Shown piece by piece: positions 1 through 9,458 of a stretch of 64,000 nucleotides of DNA. The DNA comes from Tessaracoccus palaemonis (lineage in GTDB: Bacteria > Actinomycetota > Actinomycetes > Propionibacteriales > Propionibacteriaceae): contig NZ_CP079216.1 of the NCBI RefSeq assembly GCF_019316905.1, forward strand, positions 992,001-1,056,000, given 5' to 3'. The notes beneath the pieces are model-generated. The model was given only the letters and a program-made list of their open reading frames with translations, did no database searches and had not been told where the DNA came from. Position numbers and translations under genes: made by a program. Positions within the stretch are counted from its first letter, which is position 1; every line of letters starts with the position of its first letter.

Positions 1-489
1 GGCGCCCGCTTCGCCAACCGCGTCGCCGAATACGACCCGCTCCTCATCGAAGAGCCCGTCTTCGCAGACGACATCCCAGGCCTAGCCCGATTCAAGCGCA
101 GCACCGACATTCCCCTCGGCACCGGCGAACACGAGTACACCCGCTTCGGCGTCCGAGACCTCCTTCTCGCCGACGCGGTAGACATCGTCCAGGCCGACGG
201 CACCCGGGCCGGAGGGTTCACCGAAATGCTCAAGATCGCGGCCCTCACCCAGGCATGGAACGTCGGCTTTGCGCCTCACGCCATGGAGAACATCCACCTC
301 CACCTCGTGGCCGCCGCCCCCAATGGACTGTTCCTCGAACGGCTCCTCCTCTTCGAAGAGGTCACCTCCCGCGTCTTCGCGGACGCCCCCGTCCCCATCG
401 ACGGCCAGATGCACATCCCGGACCTGCCGGGCCTCGGCCTCAACCTCGATCTCGACTACGTCCTGGCCAACGACGAGGGCACAGCCTGA
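1..489 (+). CDS. Enolase-superfamily dehydratase/epimerase, C-terminal part (5' truncated by window edge)
   Basis: Frame 1 is open from the first base to the TGA at 487-489, giving 162 residues of the C-terminal barrel of a mandelate racemase/muconate-lactonizing-type enzyme. Visible family marks are an EEP motif near residue 18 (metal-binding Glu), a GTGE segment, a D-x-x-Q-A-D-x-x-R-A-G-G strand typical of the last metal/acid-base region, and a late APHAM motif carrying the catalytic His. Such enzymes abstract a proton alpha to a carboxylate, often dehydrating sugar acids. The neighbouring isomerase and kinase favour sugar-acid dehydratase over muconate chemistry, but the substrate cannot be read from the sequence. 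The N-terminal capping domain lies outside the window. Confidence 0.85.
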   Translation, partial: GARFANRVAEYDPLLIEEPVFADDIPGLARFKRSTDIPLGTGEHEYTRFGVRDLLLADAVDIVQADGTRAGGFTEMLKIAALTQAWNVGFAPHAMENIHLHLVAAAPNGLFLERLLLFEEVTSRVFADAPVPIDGQMHIPDLPGLGLNLDLDYVLANDEGTA

Positions 490-593
490 GCCCACCACCC
501 CGGATGGGGGGATGCCCCCGCCCGCCCTTCGACCCGTCCAGTTCCCACCGGACTCCCGCCGCGGCCTGTGCCGCCTGAGAAGAAGCCTCCACC
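490..593. other. Short spacer between sugar catabolism genes
   Basis: This 104-nt spacer holds a G-run/C-run segment around 505-530 that could fold into an imperfect hairpin. I see no gene and no convincing promoter; the two flanking genes are probably co-transcribed. Confidence 0.4.
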
Positions 594-2225
594 ATGAGCT
601 ACACCACCCCCACACCCACCCAACGCCCCGCTCTCGCACCAGCCACGGCCTACCTCATCGCATCAGGGGACCTTCGCGAGTCGGCCAACACGGCCGGCTG
701 GGACACCCAGGCCCATCTCGAAGAGGCCGTCACCGGCGTGCTCAACCAGCTCGGCTGGCAGGTCATCCGCGCCAATCCTGTCGATCCAGCGACTGGCCAT
801 GGCTTCATCTCCAGCCAACGCATGGGTCTCGAGGTGTTCAAGAGCATCCCCACTCACGCCCCCCTCATCGTCGCCGAAGCAGTCTGGCAGTACTCACACC
901 ACGTACTCGCCGGACTCCGGACCCACGAGGGCCCCATCCTGACCGTCGCCAACTTCGCGGGCGACTGGCCCGGCCTGGTGGGACTGCTGAACCTGAACGG
1001 CAGCCTCACCAAGATGGCCAAGCCCTACTCGACCATCTGGTCGGTCGACTTCCACGACGACTGGTTCCGCGCCGGCCTCAAGGAATGGGTCGAGACTGGA
1101 ACGATCACTCACGACGCCTCCCACGTGCGTCCCTTGCCCGAACTCCCGCCGAGCCAGGAGCTCGACCTGGGGAGTCGGATCGGCGAACAACTCCTGGCGG
1201 ACAAGGCGATCATCGGGGTGTTCGACGAGGGCTGCATGGGGATGTACAACGCCATCTTCGACGACGAGTTGCTGAACGCGAGCGGGATCTACAAGGAGCG
1301 ACTCTCTCAGTCAGCCCTCTACGCCGAGATGCTCCGCGTCAACGACGCCGAGGCCGACGGGGTCCATGAGTGGCTGGTCGAAAGGGGCATGACCTTCCGG
1401 TACGGCGAGAACCCAGACACCGAGCTCACCCGCGAGCAGGTTCAATGGCAGCTCAAGATGTACATCGCCGCCCTGAGGATCGCCGACGACTTCGGTCTCG
1501 ACGCCGTGGGCATCCAGTACCAGCAAGGGCTCAAGGACGTCGTCCCCGCATCTGATCTGGCCGAAGGGATCCTCAACTCCACGGACCGGCCACCGGTTCT
1601 CTCGCGTGACGGGCATCGTGAACTGTACGCCGGACAGGCACTGCCACACTTCAACGAAGTCGATGAAGGCGTTGCCGTCGACGCCCTGATCACCCACCGG
1701 GTGTGGACCGCGATGGGCCTGGTGCCCGACAACACCTTGCACGACGTGCGCTGGGGCGAGGACTTCGACGACCGGTTCGTGTGGGTGTACGAGATCTCGG
1801 GGTCCGTGCCCGTATCTCACCTGGGTGGGTGGGACCAGGCCGAAGGCTGGCGACAGGACCCGGTGTTCTTCCCGGCCGGTGGATCGACCATCAACGGGGT
1901 CTCCAAGCCAGGCGACGTCGTCCTCTCTCGCGTCTACATCGCCGACGGCGTCCTCCAGGTCGACATCTTCCGCGGAACCGTCATCGAACTGCCCGCCGAA
2001 GAGACCCAGCGCCGCAAGAACGCGACGAACCCCGAATGGCCGATCGCGCACGTGGTTCTCCACGACGTGACCCGGGACCAGTTCATGGCCCGCCACAAGG
2101 CCAACCACGTGCAGATGGTCTATGCCCCCGACGCCACCACCGCCGACAAGGCTCTCCTGGCCAAGGCCGCTACCTTCGAGCGGATCGGCATCAAGGTCAA
2201 CCTCATCGGCGCCGTCAGCGTCTAG
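594..2225 (+). CDS. L-fucose/L-arabinose isomerase-superfamily protein
   Basis: A 543-residue cytosolic protein with the architecture of fucose-isomerase-like enzymes, which interconvert aldoses and ketoses with a divalent metal. The middle carries a DEGCMGMYNAIFD segment and, later, GIQYQQGLKD, positions where FucI-type enzymes have metal ligands and active-site acids. A His-rich stretch near the C-terminus (HVVLHDV, MARHKANHV) would supply the remaining ligand. Length is close to FucI (about 590). ATG 594 is the first start after the upstream stop, behind a weak GAGAAG. It lies between an enolase-superfamily gene and a double VOC protein and sugar kinase on the same strand, so it probably supplies the ketose for the kinase. 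The exact sugar is unknown; the match to true FucI is only at family level. Confidence 0.72.
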   Translation: MSYTTPTPTQRPALAPATAYLIASGDLRESANTAGWDTQAHLEEAVTGVLNQLGWQVIRANPVDPATGHGFISSQRMGLEVFKSIPTHAPLIVAEAVWQYSHHVLAGLRTHEGPILTVANFAGDWPGLVGLLNLNGSLTKMAKPYSTIWSVDFHDDWFRAGLKEWVETGTITHDASHVRPLPELPPSQELDLGSRIGEQLLADKAIIGVFDEGCMGMYNAIFDDELLNASGIYKERLSQSALYAEMLRVNDAEADGVHEWLVERGMTFRYGENPDTELTREQVQWQLKMYIAALRIADDFGLDAVGIQYQQGLKDVVPASDLAEGILNSTDRPPVLSRDGHRELYAGQALPHFNEVDEGVAVDALITHRVWTAMGLVPDNTLHDVRWGEDFDDRFVWVYEISGSVPVSHLGGWDQAEGWRQDPVFFPAGGSTINGVSKPGDVVLSRVYIADGVLQVDIFRGTVIELPAEETQRRKNATNPEWPIAHVVLHDVTRDQFMARHKANHVQMVYAPDATTADKALLAKAATFERIGIKVNLIGAVSV

Positions 2226-2255
2226 TTCATCAAGTCCTGGAAGATAGGAAACAGC

Positions 2256-3140
2256 ATGGAACCCCTGCCCTTGGCACATATCGGTCTGCTGGTCAGAGAC
2301 GTGGACGAGGCTCGCCGTCGCTGGTCCTCCGCCATCGGGCTGCCATTCAGCCCGGTCACCCGGTACCGGCCGCACAACTGGAGCGACATCGACAATCCCA
2401 CCCCACACCTCAGCGATGCGCGCCTGACATTCTGTCTGGGGGACCACCCCAGCATCGAGATCATTGAGTTCACCGGCACCGGAACGCACTCGCCCGCCAA
2501 GGGCGAGGGAGGCCACCACATCTCCTTCCCTCCGATCAGTGACAACGATGCACGTCGCACCGAACTGGCCGAACTCGGAATCCAGCCGGACGGGGTAATC
2601 GAGCACGACGGGCGCCTGATCTTCATGTTCTCCGACGCCCGAGCGCTCAACAACGTCTTCACGGAGTGGGTCGAGGAACACCCCGACCATGCTGACGTGA
2701 AGGATGACCTCAGCCCCGTCGACCGGCTGCCCGACGGCTCCAAGACGCTGTTCGAGCCCTCGACGATCCAGGCCGTCAACGGGGTCCGGCCGACGCTGCC
2801 CCTGACCGACATCGGCGTCGCGGTCAAGGACCTCAGCGCCGCGGTGCGCGAATGGGAAGCCGTCACCAGCTACCAGTTCGACGTCGACAAGTCCGGCGAA
2901 TCTGCCATCGGCACCGCACCGGGAGCCCCCACCCGATTCCATCTCGTCGTCAACGGAGACCCTCGCAGGCCAGAGGGGCTCTACGAGGCCGTGATCGAGG
3001 TCGGTGACCTTGTTGCCGAACGCAACCGACTCGAGCGGGAGAGCGTTCCTTACCGCGAAAACCCGGGGCTTCCGAGGCCCACGATCACCATCGACCGCGA
3101 CTATCTCAACCAGTTCACCCTGCACCTGCGCCAGGCCTAG
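2256..3140 (+). CDS. Tandem VOC (glyoxalase/bleomycin-resistance fold) protein
   Basis: The 294-residue product contains two vicinal-oxygen-chelate modules, roughly residues 5-140 (starting [15 protein letters not shown]) and 160-294 (starting [17 protein letters not shown]). Conserved metal-ligand positions appear as His8, an early-strand EIIEF and a GGHHISF strand in module 1; module 2 looks poorer in ligands (FHLVV, AVIEV). VOC proteins are metal-dependent isomerases, epimerases, lyases or dioxygenases. Being only 30 nt from the isomerase gene and 47 nt before the kinase start, it is part of the sugar operon. A sugar-acid or keto-sugar isomerase/lyase role is possible, but this is inference from position. 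Confidence 0.75.
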   Translation: MEPLPLAHIGLLVRDVDEARRRWSSAIGLPFSPVTRYRPHNWSDIDNPTPHLSDARLTFCLGDHPSIEIIEFTGTGTHSPAKGEGGHHISFPPISDNDARRTELAELGIQPDGVIEHDGRLIFMFSDARALNNVFTEWVEEHPDHADVKDDLSPVDRLPDGSKTLFEPSTIQAVNGVRPTLPLTDIGVAVKDLSAAVREWEAVTSYQFDVDKSGESAIGTAPGAPTRFHLVVNGDPRRPEGLYEAVIEVGDLVAERNRLERESVPYRENPGLPRPTITIDRDYLNQFTLHLRQA

Positions 3141-3187
3141 GCACACGCGCTCATGGACCTGCTCAGATGCAACAACGGAGGTACGTC

Positions 3188-4786
3188 GTGGAAGACCTGA
3201 GCGTTGCCCGGGACGCGATCACGTCCGGCAACACCGCTCTCGGGATCGAGTTCGGATCGACCCGTATCAAGGCCGTGCTCATCGGCCCCGATCAGCAGCC
3301 GCTTGCCACCGGCGGACACGAGTGGCGCTCCAAGCTGGAGAACGGCCACTGGACCTATGACCTGGACGCGGTCTGGTCGGGTGTGCAGGCCGCCTACGCC
3401 GAGCTGGCCGCGGCCGTCCGTGAGGACCACGGGGTCGAGCTGACGACGGTGGGAGCGATGGGCTTCTCCGCCATGATGCACGGGTACCTGGCCTTCGACG
3501 CCGCCGGCGAGCTGCTGGTCCCGCTCCGTACCTGGCAGAACACCAGCACCGGCAAGGCGGCCGGGGAGCTGACGCAGCTGTTCCAGCACAACATCCCGCA
3601 GCGGTGGAGCATCGCGCACCTCTACCAGGCCGTCCTGAACGGCGAGGCGCACGTCGGGCAGGTCGCTCACTTCACCACGCTCGCCGGCTATGTCCACTGG
3701 AAGCTCACCGGTGAGAGGGTGCTGGGCGTCGGCGACGCGTCGGGCATGTTCCCGATCGACGTGGCCACCGGCCAGTTCGACACGGGCATGATCGCGCAGT
3801 TCGACGAGTTGGTCGCCGGCCGCGGCTACGGCTGGAAGCTCGCCGATCTGCTCCCCACCGTGCTGCCCGCCGGCACCCAGGCCGGTGCGCTGACCGCCGA
3901 CGGCGCGTTGCTGCTCGACCCGACCGGCGCCCTGCAGCCGGGTATCCCGTTCGCGCCCGCCGAGGGCGACGCCGGCACGGGCATGGTCGCCACGAACTCC
4001 GTCGCCCGCCGCACCGCCAACGTGTCGGCCGGCACGTCGATCTTCGCGATGGTCGTCCTCGAGGGCCCGCTGAAGGCGCTGCACGAGGAGATCGATCTGG
4101 TCACCACCCCGGCCGGCGATCTGGTCGGCATGGCGCACTGCAACAACGGCACGATCGATCTGAGCGCGTGGGTGTCGCTGTTCGGGGAGGTCGCGGCGGC
4201 GCTGGGGGCCACGGTCGACACGAACACGCTGTTCGAGTCGCTGTACCGTTCCGCGCTGACCGGCGACGCCGACGGCGGCGGGATGCTGGCCTACAACTTC
4301 CTGGCCGGCGAGCACGGCGTCGGCCTGGAGGCCGGGCGGCCGTTGTTCGTGCGCAGCCCGGAGAGCACGTTCACGCTGGCGAACTTCATGCGCACGCACC
4401 TGTTCGCGTCGCTCGGCGCGCTGCGCGTCGGGATGGATGTCCTCCTGAAGGACGAGGGCGTGCAGCTGGATTCGATGTTCGCGCACGGTGGCCTGTTCAA
4501 GACGAAGGGTGTCGCGCAGGGTTTCCTGGCCGCGGCGATGGACACGCCGGTGTCCGTCGGCGACCTGGCCGGGGAGGGCGGCGCGTGGGGTATGGCGCTG
4601 CTCGCGTCCTTCCTCCGTGCGGGCGGCGGTGACCTGACCGGCTGGCTGGCCGACGAGGTGTTCGCCGGGGCCGAGGTCGAGACGATGGAGCCGGTGCCGG
4701 CCGATGTCGCGGGCTTCGACACGTTCATGGAGCGGTTCCGCGCGGGGCTCGCGATCGAGCGCGCCGCCGTCGATGGTCTGAACTGA
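3188..4786 (+). CDS. FGGY-family carbohydrate kinase
   Basis: Predicted ATP-dependent sugar kinase, 532 residues from a GTG start. I chose GTG 3188 over the in-frame ATG 3167 because GGAGG at 3177-3181 sits 6 nt upstream of the GTG and falls inside the longer version. The N-terminal phosphate-1 motif [13 protein letters not shown], a substrate-loop [18 protein letters not shown] and the later GTSIFAMV adenosine/phosphate region mark the FGGY fold (two actin-like domains). Length fits xylulokinase/ribulokinase relatives. It follows the fucose-isomerase-like gene, so it probably phosphorylates the ketose product. Sugar specificity cannot be assigned; xylulokinase-like is the nearest guess. A hairpin at 4894-4914 may end the operon. 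Confidence 0.82.
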   Translation: MEDLSVARDAITSGNTALGIEFGSTRIKAVLIGPDQQPLATGGHEWRSKLENGHWTYDLDAVWSGVQAAYAELAAAVREDHGVELTTVGAMGFSAMMHGYLAFDAAGELLVPLRTWQNTSTGKAAGELTQLFQHNIPQRWSIAHLYQAVLNGEAHVGQVAHFTTLAGYVHWKLTGERVLGVGDASGMFPIDVATGQFDTGMIAQFDELVAGRGYGWKLADLLPTVLPAGTQAGALTADGALLLDPTGALQPGIPFAPAEGDAGTGMVATNSVARRTANVSAGTSIFAMVVLEGPLKALHEEIDLVTTPAGDLVGMAHCNNGTIDLSAWVSLFGEVAAALGATVDTNTLFESLYRSALTGDADGGGMLAYNFLAGEHGVGLEAGRPLFVRSPESTFTLANFMRTHLFASLGALRVGMDVLLKDEGVQLDSMFAHGGLFKTKGVAQGFLAAAMDTPVSVGDLAGEGGAWGMALLASFLRAGGGDLTGWLADEVFAGAEVETMEPVPADVAGFDTFMERFRAGLAIERAAVDGLN

Positions 4787-4893
4787 ACTCCCGGGCCCCG
4801 GAACCAACCTCAAGACACGCTCACGAAGCCCCAGGCGGGTACCTCCTCGGAGCTGGCATGTTCCCCTCAGCTCTGGGAGTCACACCCTCCACG

Positions 4894-4914
4894 AGACCTG
4901 CAGCGGACAGGTCT
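4894..4914 (+). terminator. Hairpin after the sugar operon
   Basis: Inverted repeat AGACCTG / CAGGTCT with a 7-nt loop, between the kinase stop and the rph promoter. There is no U-tract, which is common for actinobacterial terminators. It is the only notable structure in the 183-nt spacer 4787-4969. Confidence 0.4.
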
Positions 4915-4956
4915 GGTCAGCGACATGGCACGCGCCGTCGACGCGCGCCGTTGGGG

Positions 4957-4962
4957 TACGTT
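4957..4962 (+). promoter_or_regulatory. -10 box of leaderless rph promoter
   Basis: TACGTT ends 7 nt before ATG 4970, a spacing at which transcription would start at or next to the start codon. No Shine-Dalgarno is present, supporting a leaderless mRNA. Confidence 0.5.
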
Positions 4963-4969
4963 TGACCCC

Positions 4970-5691
<722 letters not shown>

Positions 5692-5695
<4 letters not shown>

Positions 5696-6303
5696 GGCGC
5701 CCCGACCGGATCGTGCTCGCCACGAACAACCCCAAGAAGCTCGGCGAGCTGCGCCGCATCATCGAGGCCGAGGATCTCGGCGTCGAGGTGCTGGGCCTCG
5801 GCGACCTGCCGTCGTACCCGGAGCCGGAGGAGACCGAGCGCACCTTCGAGGGCAACGCGTTCCTCAAGGCCGGCGCCGCCGCGCGCGAGACCGGCCTGGT
5901 CGCCGTCGCCGACGACTCCGGCCTCGAGGTCGACGAGCTCAACTCCATGCCCGGCGTCCGCTCCGCCCGCTGGGCCGGGCCGGCCTGCGACGACGAGGAC
6001 AACAACGCGCTCCTGCTCGCCCAGCTCGACGGTGTCCCCGCCGAGCGCCGCACCGGCCGCTTCGTGTGCGCGCTGGCGCTCGTCACCCCCGACGGGGAGC
6101 GGCGCGTCTGGCATGGGCTGATGCCCGGTCGCGTCGCCGAGGCGCCCGCCGGCGAGAACGGCTTCGGGTACGACCCGCTGTTCATCCCCGCGGGCATGGA
6201 GGTCTCCTCCGCCGAGCTCACCCCGGCGGAGAAGGACTCCATCTCGCACCGCGGCATCGCCGTGCGCGCCTTCGTCGACTGGCTCGGGGAGCTCGACGCA
6301 TGA
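5692..6303 (+). CDS. rdgB: XTP/dITP diphosphatase (HAM1/RdgB)
   Basis: A 203-residue house-cleaning pyrophosphatase that removes non-canonical purine triphosphates (XTP, dITP) from nucleotide pools. Signature segments: [15 protein letters not shown] (nucleotide/phosphate loop), [22 protein letters not shown] with the catalytic Asp, [10 protein letters not shown], and the [12 protein letters not shown] and SHRGIA motifs near the C-terminus. GTG 5692 overlaps the rph stop and its own TGA overlaps the thyA ATG by 4 nt, so the three genes are translationally coupled. Confidence 0.96.
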
Positions 6304-7109
6304 AGCAGTACCTCGACCTCCTGACCCACATCATGGCGACGGGCGTCGACCGCGGCGACCGCACGGGTACCGGCACGCGCTCGGTGTTCGGCTACCAGAT
6401 GCGCTTCGACCTGCGCGAGGGCTTCCCGCTGCTCACCACCAAGAAGGTGCACACCCGGTCTGTGTTCGGCGAGCTGCTCTGGTTCCTGCGCGGCGACACC
6501 AACATCGCCTGGCTGCACGAGAACCGCATCTCGATCTGGGACGAGTGGGCCGACGCCAACGGAGACCTCGGGCCCGTCTACGGCTACCAGTGGCGGAGCT
6601 GGCCGACCCCGGACGGACGGCACGTGGACCAGATCGCGCGCGTCATCGAGTCGCTGCGCAGCAACCCCGAGTCCAGGCGGCACATCGTGAGCGCCTGGAA
6701 CGTGGCCGACGTCGACGACATGGCCCTTCCCCCGTGTCACACCATGTTCCAGTTCTACGTGACGCCGGAGGCCGACGGCCCGGGCACGCTCAGCTGCCAG
6801 CTCTACCAGCGCTCGGCGGACGTGTTCCTCGGCGTGCCGTTCAACATCGCCTCCTACGCGCTGCTGACGCACCTGGTCGCTCAGGTGGTCGGGCTGAAGG
6901 CCGGCGACTTCGTGCACACGCTGGGCGACGCGCACATCTACTCGAACCACTTCGACCAGGTCGCCGAGCAGCTGACCCGCACCCCGCGCCCGCTGCCGAC
7001 GCTGCACCTGAACCCCGAGGTGACGGCGATCGACGAGTTCCAGTTGGCCGACATCGAGGTCCGTGGCTACGACCCGTACCCCGTCATCAAGGCCCCCATC
7101 GCCGTCTGA
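6300..7109 (+). CDS. thyA: Thymidylate synthase
   Basis: The 269-residue product converts dUMP to dTMP using methylenetetrahydrofolate. [39 protein letters not shown] and the active-site [12 protein letters not shown] with Cys146 are all present. Later [27 protein letters not shown] and DAHIYSNH complete the family pattern. ATG 6300 overlaps the rdgB stop. The dihydrofolate reductase gene follows after 14 nt; together they run the folate cycle for dTMP synthesis. Confidence 0.98.
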   Translation: MKQYLDLLTHIMATGVDRGDRTGTGTRSVFGYQMRFDLREGFPLLTTKKVHTRSVFGELLWFLRGDTNIAWLHENRISIWDEWADANGDLGPVYGYQWRSWPTPDGRHVDQIARVIESLRSNPESRRHIVSAWNVADVDDMALPPCHTMFQFYVTPEADGPGTLSCQLYQRSADVFLGVPFNIASYALLTHLVAQVVGLKAGDFVHTLGDAHIYSNHFDQVAEQLTRTPRPLPTLHLNPEVTAIDEFQLADIEVRGYDPYPVIKAPIAV

Positions 7110-7123
7110 CAAGGAGAACCGCA

Positions 7124-7600
7124 ATGCGCATCGTCGCCATTGCCGCCGTCGCCGACAACGGAGTCATCGGCTCGGGGGAGGACATGCTCTGGCACATCCC
7201 CGAGGACTTCCGCCGGTTCAAGGCCGTCACCACCGGCAACACGCTGGTCTTCGGTCGCCGCACGCACGAGCAGATCGGCCACACCCTGCCGGGGCGCCGG
7301 ATCATCGTCGTCACGCGCGACACCGAATGGACCGACGATGGGGTCGAGGTCGCCCACTCCATCACCGAGGCCCTCGACCTGGCCGCGCAGACGCCGGAGA
7401 AGGTCTGCTACATCGGCGGCGGCTCCCAGATCTACGAGGCCGCCTGGCCCTACCTGACCGAGCTCGACATCACGGTCGTGCACCAGAGCCCCGAGGGCGC
7501 GGCGCTGTTCCCGAAGGTCACCGCGAAAGAGTGGACCGAGGTCAGCAGGGAGCCGAGGAGCGGCTTCGATTTCGTCTCGTACCTGCCGACCCCGGCCTGA
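7124..7600 (+). CDS. dfrA: Dihydrofolate reductase
   Basis: A 158-residue NADPH-dependent enzyme that regenerates tetrahydrofolate used by the adjacent thymidylate synthase. The pattern IAAVADNGVIGSGEDMLWHIPEDFRRFK contains the Met20-loop and acidic catalytic region; later come TLVFGRRTHEQIG, PGRRIIVVTR and CYIGGGSQIYEAA (NADPH-binding Gly-rich turn). AAGGAG sits 7 nt upstream of ATG 7124. Standard chromosomal length, with no sign of a trimethoprim-resistance-type variant. Confidence 0.96.
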   Translation: MRIVAIAAVADNGVIGSGEDMLWHIPEDFRRFKAVTTGNTLVFGRRTHEQIGHTLPGRRIIVVTRDTEWTDDGVEVAHSITEALDLAAQTPEKVCYIGGGSQIYEAAWPYLTELDITVVHQSPEGAALFPKVTAKEWTEVSREPRSGFDFVSYLPTPA

Positions 7601-7601
7601 C

Positions 7602-8684
7602 ATGCGCGTCGTCTTCGCGCCGGACAGCTTCAAGGGCAGCATCCCCGCACAGGAGGCGGCCGAGGCCCTGGCTGAGGGGTGGGCGGCGGTCCGCCCCGGC
7701 GACGACCTGGTGCTGCGGCCCATGGCCGACGGTGGCGAGGGTACCCGGGCCGCCTTCCTGGCCGCGATCGAGGGCACGCAGCAGCGCACGACCGAGGTCG
7801 TCGGACCTGACGGGGCGCGCCACCTCGCGCCGTGGCTGATGCTGCCGGACGACACGGCCTTCATCGAGCTGGCCGCGGCGTCGGGCATCGAGTTGCTGGG
7901 GGAGCGCCGGCTCCCGTTCGACGCGCACACGCTCGGCTTCGGGCAGCTGATTGCCGAGGCGCTCTCCCGGGGAGCCACCCGCGTCCTGCTCGGCATCGGG
8001 TCCAGTGCGTCCACCGATGCGGGCACCGGCATGCTGCGCGCGCTGGGCGCCCGCTTCCTGGACTCCGACGGGCGCGACGTCGCCCTCGGGCTGCGTGGGC
8101 TGCAGGACCTAGCCTCCGTCGACCTGGCCGGGCTGACCCCGCTGCCGCAGCGCGGCGTCCTCGTGCTGAGCGATGTCGACAACCCGCTGCTCGGCCGGCG
8201 TGGCGCCGCCCACGTCTTCGGGCCGCAGAAGGGCCTCGACCCCGACGGGGTGCAGATCGCCGACCTGCTGCTGGCCCGCGTCGCCGCCCTGCTCGGGGTC
8301 GACCCCGACCGGCCGGGAGCAGGGGCCGCGGGGGGCACGGGCTACGCGCTGCAGTTCTGGGGCGCCGACGTGGGCGCCGGCGCGACGGAGGTCGCCCGGA
8401 TGGTCGGCCTGCCGGACGCCCTCGACGGTGCGGACCTGGTCGTCACGGGCGAGGGGAAGTTCGACGCCTCCAGCGCGCACGGCAAGGTGCCCGCCAACGT
8501 CGCGGACCTCGCCGCCCGGGCCGGCGTCCCGGTCGCGCTGGTCGCAGGGGTCGTCGCCGAGGAGGCCGACACCGCGTCCTTCGCGACGGTGCTGTCCCTG
8601 ACCACGCTCGCCGGGTCTCCCGCCGCGGCCATGGCGGACGCCGCCCGCTGGCTGCGCGAGTCGGGGGAGCAGCTCGCCCGCTAG
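7602..8684 (+). CDS. Glycerate kinase (GlxK/GarK family)
   Basis: The 360-residue product belongs to glycerate kinase family 1, phosphorylating D-glycerate to 2- or 3-phosphoglycerate. Diagnostic regions: FAPDSFKGSIPAQEAAEAL at the N-terminus, RPMADGGEGT, the Ala-rich EL(A)AASGIELL helix, LLGIGSSASTDAGTGML, LSDVDNPLLG and VTGEGKFDASSAHGKVP. ATG 7602 directly follows the dfrA stop, though function is unrelated to folate. Its stop overlaps the end of the convergent TetR gene by 4 nt. Confidence 0.93.
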   Translation: MRVVFAPDSFKGSIPAQEAAEALAEGWAAVRPGDDLVLRPMADGGEGTRAAFLAAIEGTQQRTTEVVGPDGARHLAPWLMLPDDTAFIELAAASGIELLGERRLPFDAHTLGFGQLIAEALSRGATRVLLGIGSSASTDAGTGMLRALGARFLDSDGRDVALGLRGLQDLASVDLAGLTPLPQRGVLVLSDVDNPLLGRRGAAHVFGPQKGLDPDGVQIADLLLARVAALLGVDPDRPGAGAAGGTGYALQFWGADVGAGATEVARMVGLPDALDGADLVVTGEGKFDASSAHGKVPANVADLAARAGVPVALVAGVVAEEADTASFATVLSLTTLAGSPAAAMADAARWLRESGEQLAR

Positions 8685-9274
8685 CGGCGGATCAGGTCCA
8701 TCAGGGCCGCCAGGTGCGCGGCCATGTCGACGGTCGGGTCCGCGAGCCACGCGAGCTGGATGCCCTCCACCTGCGACGTGATCAGCCTGGCCACGACGTC
8801 GAGGTCCAGCCCGTCGCGCAGCCTCCCCGCCTCGAGCTCCGCCTCGAGGGCGGCCCGCACGGAGGCGAAGAACCTCTCCTCGCGGTCGGTGACGAAGGCG
8901 TGCGCGGCGTGGTCGGGGTCGAGGGCCTCGGCCTGCAGTGTCGCATCGAGCAGGATGACGCCGCGCTCGGCGGCGTTGCTCCGCATGATCTCCGGGACCG
9001 AAGCGAGCAGGCCCCTCTCCCGGATGAGCTCCTCGCGCCCCGGTCCCTCGCGCTCCTCGCGGCGGGCCAGCACGGCCTCGAGCAGCGCCTCCCGCGAGCC
9101 GAAGTGGTGCAGCAGAGCGGTGTGGCTCGTGCCGATCTCCTCGGCGATCTGCCGGATGGACAGCCGCTGGTAGCCCTTCTGAGCGAAGACGTCGAAGGCG
9201 GCATCGACGAGGGCCGCCCTGGTCTTCTCGCCGTTGGCGTAGGGGGCGCGGCGTCGGGTCGTGGCAGCTGGCAT
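8681..9274 (-). CDS. TetR-family transcriptional regulator
   Basis: A 197-residue regulator with an N-terminal HTH (about residues 18-60: TRAALVDAAFDVFAQKGYQRLSIRQIAEEIGTSHTALLHHFGSR region) and a helical ligand-binding C-terminal domain. AGGAGG lies 5 nt before ATG 9274. It is divergent from the MFS-glycosidase operon, and the spacer holds a large inverted repeat (9314-9371), so local repression of that operon, relieved by a glycoside or aglycone, is likely. Ligand unknown. Confidence 0.9.
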   Translation of the reverse strand: MPAATTRRRAPYANGEKTRAALVDAAFDVFAQKGYQRLSIRQIAEEIGTSHTALLHHFGSREALLEAVLARREEREGPGREELIRERGLLASVPEIMRSNAAERGVILLDATLQAEALDPDHAAHAFVTDREERFFASVRAALEAELEAGRLRDGLDLDVVARLITSQVEGIQLAWLADPTVDMAAHLAALMDLIRR

Positions 9275-9313
9275 CGATTCCTCCTGCTTCGACCCTAGCG
9301 CACCGCCAGACAG

Positions 9314-9371
9314 AAACTTTCCAGGTTGGTAAAACTTTCTCGCTAAACCTATTCCAATCTGGTCAAAGTTT
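9314..9371. promoter_or_regulatory. Inverted-repeat operator for the TetR/MFS divergon
   Basis: AAACTTTCCAGGTTGG (9314-9329) is repeated in inverted form as CCAATCTGGTCAAAGTTT (9354-9371), with a 1-2 nt indel. Each arm contains its own CCAnnnTGG core. The AT-rich block sits between the divergent starts, just before a possible -10 TAGAGT at 9375-9380 for the MFS gene. Binding by the adjacent TetR protein is inferred. Confidence 0.6.
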
Positions 9372-9458
9372 GTCTAGAGTCCTGTTCACCGGAGGCGATG
9401 AAGCGTCGGGACCACCACCTCGGAGCATCAGCTCCCCTCAACGCAGAGGAACGACACC

